A stretch of DNA of 64,000 bases, taken from Odontesthes bonariensis (lineage: Eukaryota; Chordata; Actinopteri; Atheriniformes; Atherinopsidae). Both the position numbers and the translations under genes were made by a program. Where the stretch lies: assembly GCF_027942865.1 (NCBI RefSeq), contig NC_134509.1:33468197-33532196 (forward strand). Direction: 5' to 3'. Positions 38,307-50,245 of the stretch are shown one piece after another; position 1 is the stretch's first letter; every line of letters starts with the position of its first letter. Below the pieces are notes generated by a model. The model worked only from the letters and a program-made list of their open reading frames with translations, ran no database searches and was not told the DNA's origin.

Positions 38307-41300
38307 GGCATTCTTATTATAATTTTTCCTAAAACTGAATTAAAAAAAAAGTAAAGAGAGAGGAAACCCAGAGAAAAGTTGACAATGTCATGCTGTTGTC
38401 ATCTCATTGAGATTAAGTTATCAGCAGTTTGACAGACTGGAACATAAAAGATCTACCTTTTTCTTTCCTGAAACCTCAGCTAAGAGGATGTGCAGAGTCC
38501 ATAAACAGATACGGTGTTTTCCACAAATATAATATAGACTTTATATGTTTGTTTTTACGTGAAGGTATGAGCGGCTGTGACATTAAACGCAGCGACAAGT
38601 CTGAGCAGCTGCTCGTGGTGGTGGAAACGCTGCTCCCAAACAGTCGTGATTGTCACGTGTAGATTTTGTGAAAGTGAGGCTGAGACCCTGTTAAAGTTTT
38701 AAGTGGCCTGAAAAGAGTTAGACTTTAACTCCAGCAGCAGCTAATCCAGCAGCAGAACCACTTTACTGTTTATACTGTCATCTCTCACACCCCTCTGTCG
38801 TTTCTTTTCTGTCTGAAGCCGTGCGAAGGATGTGGTGGCAGCAGCTCGGCCTCCTGTGCGGTTCTTCGCTGCCGAGGCCCCGGTAGTGGACCTGTACTTG
38901 GGTCAGCTAGACCAGGTGAGATTCAAGAACACAGCGATCCGATGCAGAACGTTAAGTAGTGAGTCAGACATTAACTGGCGTTCACTTCCTAGAATATGCT
39001 TCGGTCTGCGTGTTAAATGGACTAGAAAAACAATGGGAGAAAGCTGCAGAGACCGTGCAAAATTCAACACAGTCAGGTGGCGTTCAAGGTGCTGCGCTAC
39101 CAGACTCTCTTGCTCATGAGTCTTCATTGTACTAAGTTATTATATCTATGCTGTGTGAATCACAGGCTAACCAGCGTTTCAAAGCCGTTTATCTACAAGT
39201 GTATGTGCCTAGTAGGAGTCAATTCTAGGTAATGCATAGGTCAATGTACTCATAACAGCAATGCTGTCTCTGCAGGTGGAGCGTCTCAGGAGCATGGCTG
39301 AAGTGTCTCTGATTTTCTTTTACGCTCCGTGGTGCGCTCACTCTATGGCTGCCCGACAGGAAGTGCAGCAGGTTGCTAAGAAGTTGGCCAAACAGGTACA
39401 GAGCGACGGAAGACATTGTTTAAATACCAAATAGAAAGCTTAACGTACACTCTGCTGGACAACCTAAAGAGGCAGCAGGAAACTTGTTCTTGCAGTGAGA
39501 AATTAGCATCTACTGGGGCAGATGGATGTCCTATAAAATGTATAAAGAAATCTAGACCTGTGTTTGAATAGCTAAGTTTGGAAGGGGAATTGGAAGGAGT
39601 TTGGAAGTTTGGAGGGGCCCGAGTTTATAGTAATAATCCTGAACTAAAGGTGAAGTTTATAGAAATCTATTAGAATGACAAGAGCACATTAACCCCTTGA
39701 ATAGTCAGTAAAAATATTGTTAGCAAGATTGTACCTGGCAACTGGATTGTAAATTCAGGCAAATTGATTGATTGATTGATTGAGAGACTTTATTAATCCC
39801 CAATGGGGAAATTAAATGCCACCTGGTCATCCACACAGCACATAACAAACACATAGACAAACACATAATAAATAAATAAGAGCTAAAAATATCTTATTAC
39901 ACATATCTTTATTTGCGAATTAAATGGGACAGATTGGAGTCTGATCTCGCACATTAACATCACATACGCTGCCTGTGGTCTAGTTTGGTATGGTTTGCTC
40001 AGCTGTGCCTCATTTTGGCTTTCTTTAACACAAATACAGGTGCAGTTTGTGGCCGTTAACTGCTGGTGGAGTCAGGGGAAGTGCAGGAGGCAAAGCCGCC
40101 TCTATCAGTACCCCATCATCCATCTTTTTTATAGAAGGTAAGAAAAACCTGAAAGTACAACATCTCCAGGCTCAATCGACATGAAATTATATTTCTTGAC
40201 CAAATGATTCAAAGAAAAAAAGAAAAATGTCACACAGTCTGAAACAAGCTCAAAATCTTTTCTTTGATAACAGAAGAGAAAATCCAGCTGAAATCTGTGC
40301 TTAATAAATCCATTTAGATGGAGTCATTTATCAGTGTTTGTTGTATGACACCTCTTACTTACCTCCCGTCAGGACTGCTGAGTGTGTGTTATGCCGCTTC
40401 AGTGTTTTATTTCCTGGGTGTAATTTAATGATTATTTAGGAGTTTTGTAGATGAGCAACAACCTCTCACCTGGAACATGCCTTTAAACACCTGATTCCTC
40501 TTTTACAGTATGTCCCTTTTTAATGTTTCTTTAGGTTTGGCCCAATAGAATACAAAGGTCCTTTTGTGGCTCCATATGTGGAAAGTTTCATCCTCAGAGT
40601 CATCACACCTCTTACTTACCTCCCGTCGAGAGCGCACCTCAAAGAGTTCCTCGCCTATCACGAGGTATTTCTTAGCTTTTCATCACCATGTTTTTGTCCT
40701 GTTGTGTTTGAAGAATACTTTTCTTGTTTGACGTCGTTATTACTTTTACCTGGATGGCTTTGTTGACTGAAGCCTAATCTTCTCTACTCTCCTGTTGATG
40801 AGTTCTTGTGTGTTTCCAGCCTCGTGTTGTGGGATTCTTCCAGTTTAACTCCTCCCCGCAGCCACCAGGGTACATCACATACCTGTCCTCTGCCCTGCAG
40901 GCGCTCAAAAGGGGTAAGAAGCACACAAGCAGTTTTAAGATTATTGGATTAGGGTGAGGCTTCCAGCAAGAATGTCCACCATTGATAAAAGATGTGGTCA
41001 CATCACCAAGTACACTGTAATTGAGGTTAGAATGGAAGTCCTTCATACTCTCCCTGTTTTTATGGCGCAGATTTCCGCGGTGTTGTTCGTTTTGGAATCG
41101 TGACCAGTAAGCATGTGGCAGAGGCCATCTCTCTTAGAGAGGATGAAACTGTTTATCTGCACAGAAGATTTAACTCCTCTTTGGTAAATAGCATCACTAA
41201 TGGACACCATTTGAAACACAGAAATGAAAGGTAAATGAAGGAGAATACTGCTTTTTACTCTCTTTTTGGGTTTTTTGGGGTCCCCCCCCTCCAGGTTTTT

Positions 41301-44300
41301 CCGAGAAAGGAGCGTAACTTCACGTCAGGTGCCATCTGTAGCTGGGTGTTTGAACACCACGAGACTGTCCTCAAGTGGCTGCAGCCCCCAGGAACAAAGT
41401 CCCGTCTGCTGGAACAGGAGCTGACGAAAGGCCCTGCACTGCTGCTGTTCCTGCCGCACAATCCACTGAGGTCTGAGCCCAGTCCCATACTACAGAAGGT
41501 TAGTTCATTGAATATGTTACCGTACACTCTAATTAACTGCCCTTTTCTATCATGCACAAGAACTCTTCAGAACTTTTCACCGCTGTTCAGCTCATCTTAT
41601 ATTGTTGTCAGTTTCTTAGAAAGTTAGAAAACTGGGACTCTAATTTCCTTGAACCTTATATCTAAAGTTGGAGCAATGAAGCTGAGATGTAGTTAGTTTT
41701 TTGTGCCATTTTTAAAAAGAAAATTGATCTGATATTTTTGTCCCTCAGCCAACCTTATAAAGGTATACATGTTATTATTTTCATCATGTTTTCTGTACTG
41801 TAGCACCAATACTTCTTTTTTTAGCCAGCATTTCCCTTCATTTGCTGTTGGTTTATTAGGAATCGATAGTCAGGAAAGCATGACTGCATCATCTCTATTT
41901 TACTGCCTTTAACTTTCTTTATGGATTTCATGACTGAAATGGATCCAGCCCCATATGTTTCCTGTTTTTTTTTTTTTTTTTCAGCTCTCTGACTTTGAAA
42001 TTCCTCCCCAGACAAACTTAATGTTGTTTAAAGTTTCAAGTCCATTTTTTAAACATATCTCCTCAGACATTTTTCCTTTTGTCTACACATTGGACCCCAT
42101 TAAACCTTTAGATAACCAGGATGTCTCTTCTACTAGTCTCAAAAGAAAGATGAGACTTAATTCAAATGACAGAAGTTTCAACTTTATTTATTTTTATCTT
42201 TTTTTCTCTAATTGCTTCATGTGAGGCGTGAAGAAAGAGAGTCATCAGTCAGAATGTCTTAAAGCTGCCGTCGGCAGGTTTTCAAAATTCCGAGTCTAAA
42301 GTCGGAAAATTCGAACTGATACAACTTTAAGGTCCCTCCCCCAACCTCTACCAAGCTCCAAACCGCCCCCCAAACCCCTCCCCTTCTGTGGATGAGGTTG
42401 TGCACGTGAGTTCACACCAGTGTGAGCGCACATAAGCTGGGGACAGACTCACGCTCAGCATGGAAGACATGGCAACGGTGGAATGGGAAGATTTGGGTTT
42501 TTCGGCTGCTGCGCCATTTTCGCTAAGAAGCCGATATCAATCTGGTCTCTGACCGGGAGAACTTTCGTGCGCGTGAATGGGGGTAGGGGGGCGGGCTCGA
42601 TAGCAGCGTGTGCACAAGCTGTGATTGACAGGTAGCGATTCCTCCCCCCTAACGTGATTGGTTAAAAACAGCCGGGAGCGCTCGATTTTTGCAAGCACGA
42701 TTACAGGCTTTAGACTCAGGGAGCTACAGAATTCGGGATTTTTCCTAAACAGCCTATTTAATATTCTACTTCCAGAATCCCATGACAGTTCAAGCTAATA
42801 TGACTAAAAAAAAGTTGCCGTCGGCAGCTTTAAGTATCTGTACTCAGTCAGGATGCAGTGTCGATAAGATGAAATGTCTCAGTCAGCTGGACCAGACAAC
42901 TTTACACAGAATATCCAGTTGAGTCTACAGTATGTGGGACTCGGGCAGGTCGTGTGCAGCTGATGATTATTGCTGCTGCATACTTATTTTGCTTGCTCGG
43001 ATGTTGCTTCCTACTCTTGTTTTCAGTGAGGATGAGTTCAGATACATCTAGTTTTGAAATCGGTGCCTAAAACAAGCAAGCCGTTGTGATTTCTGCAGCT
43101 TACATGTTTGCAACATGTCCTGCCTTCTGCGAGCTCAACCCAGGTGCCACTCTTGAATATTTCCAGAACTGAGAACTCGTCTCCCACAGTCTGATGTCTA
43201 GTGTTTGCGCTTCATATATTTATTGTGTGTTTGTTGTTTTAGGTTGCAGACATTGCTGTCCGTTACCATTCCTGTGACTACTCCAGCTGGGACATAAGTT
43301 TCGCTTCTAAGTCACTGTGCTGCCAGTCGGTTGTTCTCCCAGAGTCCAGCACAAGTGTGTGTGAGGTGTGCCTGAACCTGTCACGGCTGAGCCTCCCCTC
43401 TTCCTCTGTTCGCTGCTCGTTCCCCTCCTTGACCCAGGGAGGAGATGGGTTTCAAACTCATCTACGACACTGCTGCCTCCACCAACTACCTTCTTCCATG
43501 TCCATAGAAACTGCAACCTCAATGATCTGTAGCAATTTTTTGAACAGCTACAGTCCGTTCAGTCAATTTAGTGCCTGCTGCAAAAAAGTAGAACCTCAAC
43601 TCAATGAATCGCAAACCAAAGAGGAGCCAGACATGCAAAGAGTTCCCCTTACACCCCCTTCTTCCTTGATCCCTCCATCCTCCATCTCTCATCAGGAGGG
43701 CATCACAGGGCTAAGGTGTCAGACCAACAGGACACTCAGGTTTTATGTGCTGGATGTTGCTCTCAACTGGCCTCTGGCGGTGAGGCTGGGAGCATCAGGA
43801 AACAGAAGTGCTTCTTTGCACCAAGAGGCTTCTGCACACGGTGACGGGTCATTCGCAGCTATTGTGAACCTGAAAGATGAGGTTCATTATGTTCTTCACC
43901 GCAGCCCAGCAGCCACACTGACAGAGTCTCTGGGTAAGACAAAGACACAGTTACACTCATTTCATTGTGTTTGATGCTACTGGGGTTACAGTGTTGCACT
44001 AACCTACACTCAGAAACAAAGGCAGTTCACACAGCTCTGACTGCTGCCTTATGGGTGCAAATCTAAGAAACCCCTTCCACTAAGTTACCACGCTCTCTCC
44101 TTTTGATTTAGCATCAAACCAAAATTAGCCAGCAGTAAGCCTGTTACATTTGGCTGAGCAGCTCGATCCATTATTGTCATTGTATGACGCTTGTTACAGA
44201 GGGCAATGATTAGGAAAGATAGTAACAGACCTCATTCAAAGTGCAGTTTGAAATGGTCTTAGTAAAGCAGAAAGAACACAGAAACATCCCAGAAACGTGT

Positions 44301-47300
44301 TATTATCCATTCAGTTTAACATGAATCATGAAAATACAAAATAAATGTAAAAATAAGCTGGTGGCGTGTCTGCTGAAGACGCTGCTTAACAGACCTCGTA
44401 CCAACTGAAGCTGGTTCAAACTGTTGTGAAATCATCACTGTTGCAAGCTTAGGTTCTGTGTTGGTGCATTGTGCTGCCTCCTCATAACATTCATCCATGG
44501 TGTGGAGTTACTCAGTAATGTACCAAACATAGTCCTGGAACACCTGCATTGTGAGCTGGCCCTTCAGTGCACTGAGCTTAAAGCTGATGCTACATTTCAG
44601 CTTGCAAAATTAATCAAATTCCTCTTCTTATTATTCCTCTATTACTCCATCTTTGTTTACCAAGATTGTGCTGCTGTAGCATGACATTCAGTGGTTTTCT
44701 GGGGTTGCATGTTGGGTATCTTTTCTGCTTCCAGCAGCAGACAGCATGCCACCCCGTTCAGCTTCAAACAAAACGTCTCTTAAAGGGATAGTTCACCTAT
44801 TTTGACATGAAGCTGTATGACATCCCATATTAGCAATATCATTTATGAACATTGACTTACCCCCCGCTGCGTCCTGTGAGCCGAGTTCCAGCTGAGTTTT
44901 GGCGTCCACGAAGCTAGTCCGGCTAGTTGGCTGGGGCTTGAAAAATAAAGCGTCTTGCTTCTCAAAAAAATATGCGTTCAAAAGAGTAATACATTTGCAT
45001 CACAAAATCGTTCTCGATGGAAAAAGTCAGACCTCACTTCGCTTGGCGCTATTTTTGCCTCCCTTGATATCAATGCGTCAAGCCACCTGCCGATAGCTGC
45101 ACCTGTTACGGTGTTTGCTGCTCGGAAGCAGGGGACTGCTCGGTCGGCACTTCGGTCTGCACAGTTTACATTGGACGCATTGATATCAAGGGAGGCAAAA
45201 ATAGCGCCAAGCGAAGTGAGGTCTGACTTTTTCCATCGAGAACGATTTTGTGATGCAAATGTATTACTCTTTTGAACGCATATTTTTTTGAGAAGCAAAA
45301 CGCTTTATTTTTTAAACCCCAGCCAACTAGCCGGACTACCTTCGTCAACCCCAAAACGAGGCTGGAACTCGGCTCACAGGACGCAGCGGGGGGTAAGTCA
45401 ACGTTCATAAATGATATTGCTAATATGGGATGTCATAGAGCTTCGTGTCAAAAGAGGCGAACTATCCCTTTAATCAGTTTGTCATGTACGTAATTTCACA
45501 CATCTAATGTGAGAGATTGTCCCACTGACCTGCTCTTTATTTTTTCACCTTCCATCGAGATATATCACCTGTTGTTACTTCTGCAAGTGTTGGGTTAGTT
45601 TTTACCCTTCAAAACAGTTTTTTTTTTTTTCTACTTAAAAATAAGTGACATAGATGTCAACAGTTTGTCATGATTTGTTTGCAAGGTCTTTGTTTATGTC
45701 TGTTAATGTGTTTGTATGTCACCATAAAGAGGCCTTCATCAGGAACTTCAGCGCTCCGTACAGCCTCCTGCAGAGACATTTGGTTGGGGAAGAGGGATGT
45801 AAGGGAGGTAAAGAGGAATCCAAGCGTCCAGATGAACACCAGCACTCTCCTCCACCCCTCCTCATCACAGAGTTAACCACTTCCTCCTTCCTGCCCTCCA
45901 TTATGGATCTTGAAAAGGTAGAAAAATGCTGAGGCTTTGACTCCTCCTGTAGTCTACACCCTGAGCACATCCACTCTGTATTTGTTGGTTATTCGGACTC
46001 ATTAGTCACACAGTGAAGGTCTCACAGGAGCCGTCAGTTCACCTTTAAATGTGTGTGTTTTAGGATGTGCTGCTGTTCTACTACACTCAGTGGTGCGGAT
46101 TCTGCTCTGTTCTCAACCACGTCATCATCCAGCTGGCAAGATTATTACAGGGAAACCGTGCCATCACTGTGGCCAGGTACAGTTTACCCGACTCTGCGTC
46201 CCAATATGTTTTACTACGTTGTTGTAGTTGAATCAGAATTTCCATGAACAAAAATAATGTACACACACTGTCCTTTGTTCAGGGTGAATGTCGCACGTAA
46301 TGACCTTCCCTGGGAGTTCATGGTGGATCGCGTTCCTTCGATTCTTCTGTTTCCCAGATACAAGTGAGCATAATTACAGAGATGCGCATGGAAATGCACA
46401 ACTGCGTCTTTTCTCTGTCTGTTAAGTTTTTTTGTTTGTTTGTTTGTTCCTTGCATGCTTTTGCACGGTTAAAGATGGTCTTTCCACCTGCGTATGCTTT
46501 TAATTTAAGATAAATAAATTTGCCCAAAGCAGTTATACAAAGATACACACAGTGAACAAAGTTAAGATTGAATACACTTGATTGTCTTAATGTTTTTTTT
46601 TTTTTTCAATTTTCTTTTACTAGAACAATATCGTTATTGTGACATTTAGTTTTAGCTATGATTTTATCATAAAAAAGTGTCTTTTTGAGAAGGAAGTTTT
46701 TTAAGTCGACCTGTTTTTTTAATCATATCTGGATACTGTTTATCGTTTACATTTAGTTTAGTTTACTGTGTGTCTTACGGCATTTGTCTGGTTTTGTTCA
46801 TTATTGTTCCATTTTACGACTCCATCTTGGTCACGTGACAGTACGCGGAGACTTTTAACTGTTGAAATAAAGAGTGTCTGGAAACAAAAGAAAACAGAAA
46901 TATTAAAGATGATGGTTTCAGCCGAGCTGTTGTCACCATTGTCTTCTCTGTTTTTCTTTCTCTTTCAGAAAACATCTTAGCGTGAAGTATCCTGATGACC
47001 TTCCCATCACGTTACCCAACCTCCTTCATTTCATCCTGCAGCACTCCGGTTCTGTACCTTACGCAGACAAACCATCTGCTAAAACAGAGGGGGCGGAGCC
47101 CGGCGCCGTCCTCCACGCAGAATTTCTCGCACTCCAGCGTGAAGTCCGAACACTGCATCACGCCCGTGAGCGTCTCTCCCAACAGCTGGCGCAGCTGTGG
47201 CGTAACAATAGACAACTGAAATTTGACATTCGCAGCATAGAAAAAAATCTGGAGGAGCAACTTCAGGAGAAAAGCCGGCAGCTCGGGGAAGCGGTGAGGC

Positions 47301-47458
47301 GGCTGCATGAGCTGGCTGACACGTCGGAAACCCTGCTGAATGAGAACACACTGCTCAGGGTCCTGCTGAGGGCGCTGAAGGACAGGACGGAGGCCAGAGA
47401 GCAGGCCGAGATGGAGAGAAAGGAGCCAGAACAGAAAAGAAGCCGTCTGGCCTCCTGA
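37451..47458 (+). CDS. txndc11: Thioredoxin domain-containing protein 11
   Basis: Exons: 37451-37575, 38819-38915, 39276-39395, 40040-40137, 40535-40664, 40820-40913, 41071-41183, 41295-41498, 43243-43933, 45730-45917, 46064-46176, 46283-46363, 46969-47458. Lengths sum to 848 codons including the stop (847 aa). The N terminus has a basic stretch, then a membrane helix ([18 protein letters not shown]). The first thioredoxin-like domain has [10 protein letters not shown], lacking the second active-site Cys, followed by [15 protein letters not shown]. The large exon 43243-43933 is poorly conserved and Ser/Pro-rich. The later domain has a canonical WCGFC ([12 protein letters not shown]) and [14 protein letters not shown]. 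The C terminus is a long Leu/Glu/Arg coiled coil. The family is an ER-membrane thioredoxin-like protein reported to bind dual oxidase/EFP1 partners and act in ER protein folding. Two MITEs sit in its introns. Confidence 0.97.
38005..38172 (+). repeat. LINE 3' tail ending in (ATT)n
   Basis: GTAGCACTTTGAGATTTTG and AAAGTGCGTTATAAATTAAA precede an ATT run, the usual end of fish L2-like LINEs. It lies in txndc11 intron 1; a second (ATT)n run is at 38268-38306. Confidence 0.6.
38268..38306 (+). repeat. (ATT)n microsatellite
   Basis: About 13 ATT units in txndc11 intron 1. Confidence 0.95.
39763..39900 (-). repeat. LINE 3' tail with (ATTG)n
   Basis: A TTGA run at 39763-39783 is followed by GACTTTATTAATCCCCAATG, typical of the inverted 3' end of a Rex1-type fish LINE. 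Truncated; in txndc11 intron 3. Confidence 0.55.
42259..42833. mobile_element. TTAA-flanked MITE, family A, with a captured coding-like segment
   Basis: TTAA at 42259-42262 and 42830-42833. Inverted ends AGCTGCCGTCGGCA (left) and its inverse on the right match the nested copy at 11987-12379. The centre (42477-42527) aligns without gaps to 7535-7585, the start of first-exon copy 2 of the transposase-like gene, with 48 of 51 bases identical; on the minus strand it reads [14 protein letters not shown]. It lies in the txndc11 intron between exons ending 41498 and starting 43243. Confidence 0.85.
44780..45473. mobile_element. TTAA-flanked palindromic MITE, family B, copy 2
   Basis: TTAA at 44780-44783 and 45470-45473, ends AGGGATAGTTC/GAACTATCCCT. 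Two long inverted arms have a short unique centre near 45120. Very similar to 24490-25181. In the txndc11 intron after exon 43243-43933. Confidence 0.85.
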
Positions 47459-50240
47459 GTGCAGGGAATGACGAGGAGAAGGGAGGGGAAAGAAAGAGGG
47501 AACTGTGGCACAAAATGAAGGAAGGTTTGAACTGGAGGAGGAGAAAAATAAAAGCTGTGATGAGACCCTGAGAAGTCATGAGACGGGAGGAATCTGAGAC
47601 TGAAATGAGGTCATGTGCAAAAGGCAGCAAGCCAAATCATCTCCCTCTGAGAGAAAATAAGTCAGGACTCTTGAATAGGAAACACTCAAAACAAAAAAGT
47701 GGACACATCCAATGATGAAACACTAAAAAGTGCTTTGAACTTATCTGCTCATGAAAACACAGTAGTTTGTTAATTCAGTACAAACTGTCCTGTTCTAACT
47801 TCTCTGCGCTTGCAGAGGTCTGATGTCTGTTTAAGGCCGAAGAAACGACCCGAGTGAACATTCAAAGTGCTCACGGCCAAGTGAAGCTCCACCTTTTTAC
47901 TTTTAAATAGCAGCATCAAAGTCCCAAACTAATAAATAATGGGGAGAAATAACACTGATGGGTTGAAATAGCTCGTAACAAACAATTTGTGATAATTTCA
48001 TTGGTACAAAAACGCAGTGATGTTACACTCACTCGTTCAGTCATTTTCATATTAAAAGCCCTTCAGTGAAAGGAAGGCGGCAGTATTATTATTAGTTTTT
48101 TGTTTTTTTTTTAATTGATCTGGAGGGCAAAGTGTGAGTATTCTGTTAGAAACAAATGAAATAATGAACATTATACTTAAAAATGTAGTAACTGAGGAAC
48201 TAAATTCAGTTTCTCCTCTGTATGAGGTAAATGAAAGGACCAGTCTGTTTTTTTTTTTTTGTTTGTTTGCCTTTTTAAAAAGGATCCAGTATGAACTCCC
48301 CTGAAGCCCAAGAGTCAGATGTATGCAGATGATTTGACAGGTTTCTATATTTTCTGCAAATTTGCTTTAAAATGATTATTTTGCAGATTTTAGGTCTTAA
48401 TATGCAACAGTTTTGCTGGTTGTTAGTTTGCATTCAAACCTGTTCTTTTCAGCTACATTGAGGAACTCCTTAGTTTTGACTTTCATACTGTATGAAATGA
48501 GGAATATTGTTCTTGTTGTAATGGAGGTTTTCCTCATAATTGGTATCAATTTGTGCAGGCCTTCCTTGTAGTTTTACAGATGGCTTTCACAAAATTGACT
48601 TTATGATATAGTGCCGGTAAAACGATGCTTTTATTTTTTGTTTTGTTTTTCGTTTTCAGCAATGCCTTTCAAATTGATGTGCCGGACTAGTGATTAAGGC
48701 TTTAATGGCAGTGAGAGAGGGCTGCTTAAGAAACTGAGAAGTGACATGTAATGTAATGTAATGAGCTTCAGAGCACTTAAAATAATCAGTAATTTTTTTT
48801 TATTATTATTAGTTGAAGGGGATTTAATAAAGGGTTTGCTACACTGATCTATTTTTACAGAAATCCTTGAGTCACTAAAATATTTCTATGTAACTATTCA
48901 GGTATTGAGAATGAGATGCTGCAATTGTTTACATGTGAAATACTGCACCGATTTTTACTGATTAAAAATCTTTCATCCTGTTGCATTGTTGTGTTTGATT
49001 ATTTTTATAGCAGAGTGGTGGGTTTTGATCACACTAAGTATATAACTTGGAGTTTTTTCATTCATTTTTATGATTCTCATTGTTCAACAGTTGGCGATTT
49101 GTAATTTAGCCTCAATAATGACACTTTAAATCCACCTATTTTGTTATAATTCTAATGTAGATCTACATCTGTAAGACAGATGCGTTATTTGGGATGTTTT
49201 GTAGGATGTTAAGGCGCGAGTTTTAGAAAACTTTCTTTTCCAGCTTTGATATTTACAATGTTTGGGAAATATTGACACTGTCAATAGACCTGCTGTGTTC
49301 AGTGAAGAGTTAAATGCCACAGGAAATTTGGAGCAGCACGGCCATGTGCCGCTAATTCTACCCTGAATGGAGTGCTATCTGTCTTCTCTCAGTGTCATGC
49401 TTCATAAGTGTCTCAGAAACAAAGACCTTTTATGCGTTCTCCTATCTAATGGATATTCCCACATCTCGCAAACGCCAGCTACAAACTGGTTTTCCCAACT
49501 ATTGCAAACAAAGAAGAGCAATAATAAAACAAACAAAAAACAACGCTAACAATAATTAGATAGATGAATTAACTACCCAATTAATAAGTAAACCAATAAA
49601 AGACAATGTACCTGAATGGAGATCAGTGATGCAGGCAGTGTGGGAAGCTTTTATTTGTATTTAAATAAATACTCAGGGAGTCTGGGTTTGGTCAGTTAGG
49701 TTCATAAAGACAATCTCATGACTCCTGAAGAATCAATTAAGGCTTGCAGGGAAGGTGTGGCCCTGCAGAAAACCCTGAGCTGTGGGGAAACTGTCCGCTC
49801 TGAAGCCACAAATTCTCCTGCCCAAACTGTAAGTACTAATTCAAATGCCATGAGATTAATCTGTTAAACTGATTATCTTTGTGTGACTTGTATTTTAGGG
49901 GTAATTTTGTTTCGTGTTGTTTTCATTAAGTGCAGAACTGTTAGATACGAGAATCCAGCTTTACTGTAGGTCTGCAAGGCTGACACAGACGTGCTTTGTA
50001 ATGCACAAACATGTACAAGGCTTACTCATGTTGTGCTTCACTAAGCAGCTTAAAATGGACATCAGACATATTGTACATATTCAGAATGCAGCTCAAATGA
50101 CAGGTTGAACTATCACATGCTTTGAAATGGTCAAAATTCATCAGATATTTCTACGACGTTTTCTTTATTTGTGTCATGACATGTGAGTATGCACCTGTGT
50201 GCAACCTGTATTCACCCTCATCTTTTTTTATTGTCTACAG
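47459..50240. other. txndc11 3' UTR and spacer before the LITAF-like gene
   Basis: Purine-rich sequence just after the stop with an AATAAA near 47547, then AT-rich DNA. No gene called. A stretch at about 49719-49829 starts with ATG, stays open and ends at a GTAAGT donor, but its phase does not fit the next exon. It may be a 5' UTR exon of the LITAF-like gene. Confidence 0.5.
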
Positions 50241-50245
50241 CAACA

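Noticed and set aside
44955..45298. 106-codon open frames on both strands in the palindromic MITE
   Set aside because: They mirror each other because the element is a palindrome, have no family resemblance, and the copy at 24490 breaks them.
49719..49829. 37-codon open stretch starting MTPEES before a GTAAGT donor
   Set aside because: Joining it to the LITAF-like exon at 50241 puts the LITAF domain out of frame. At best a 5' UTR exon or upstream ORF.
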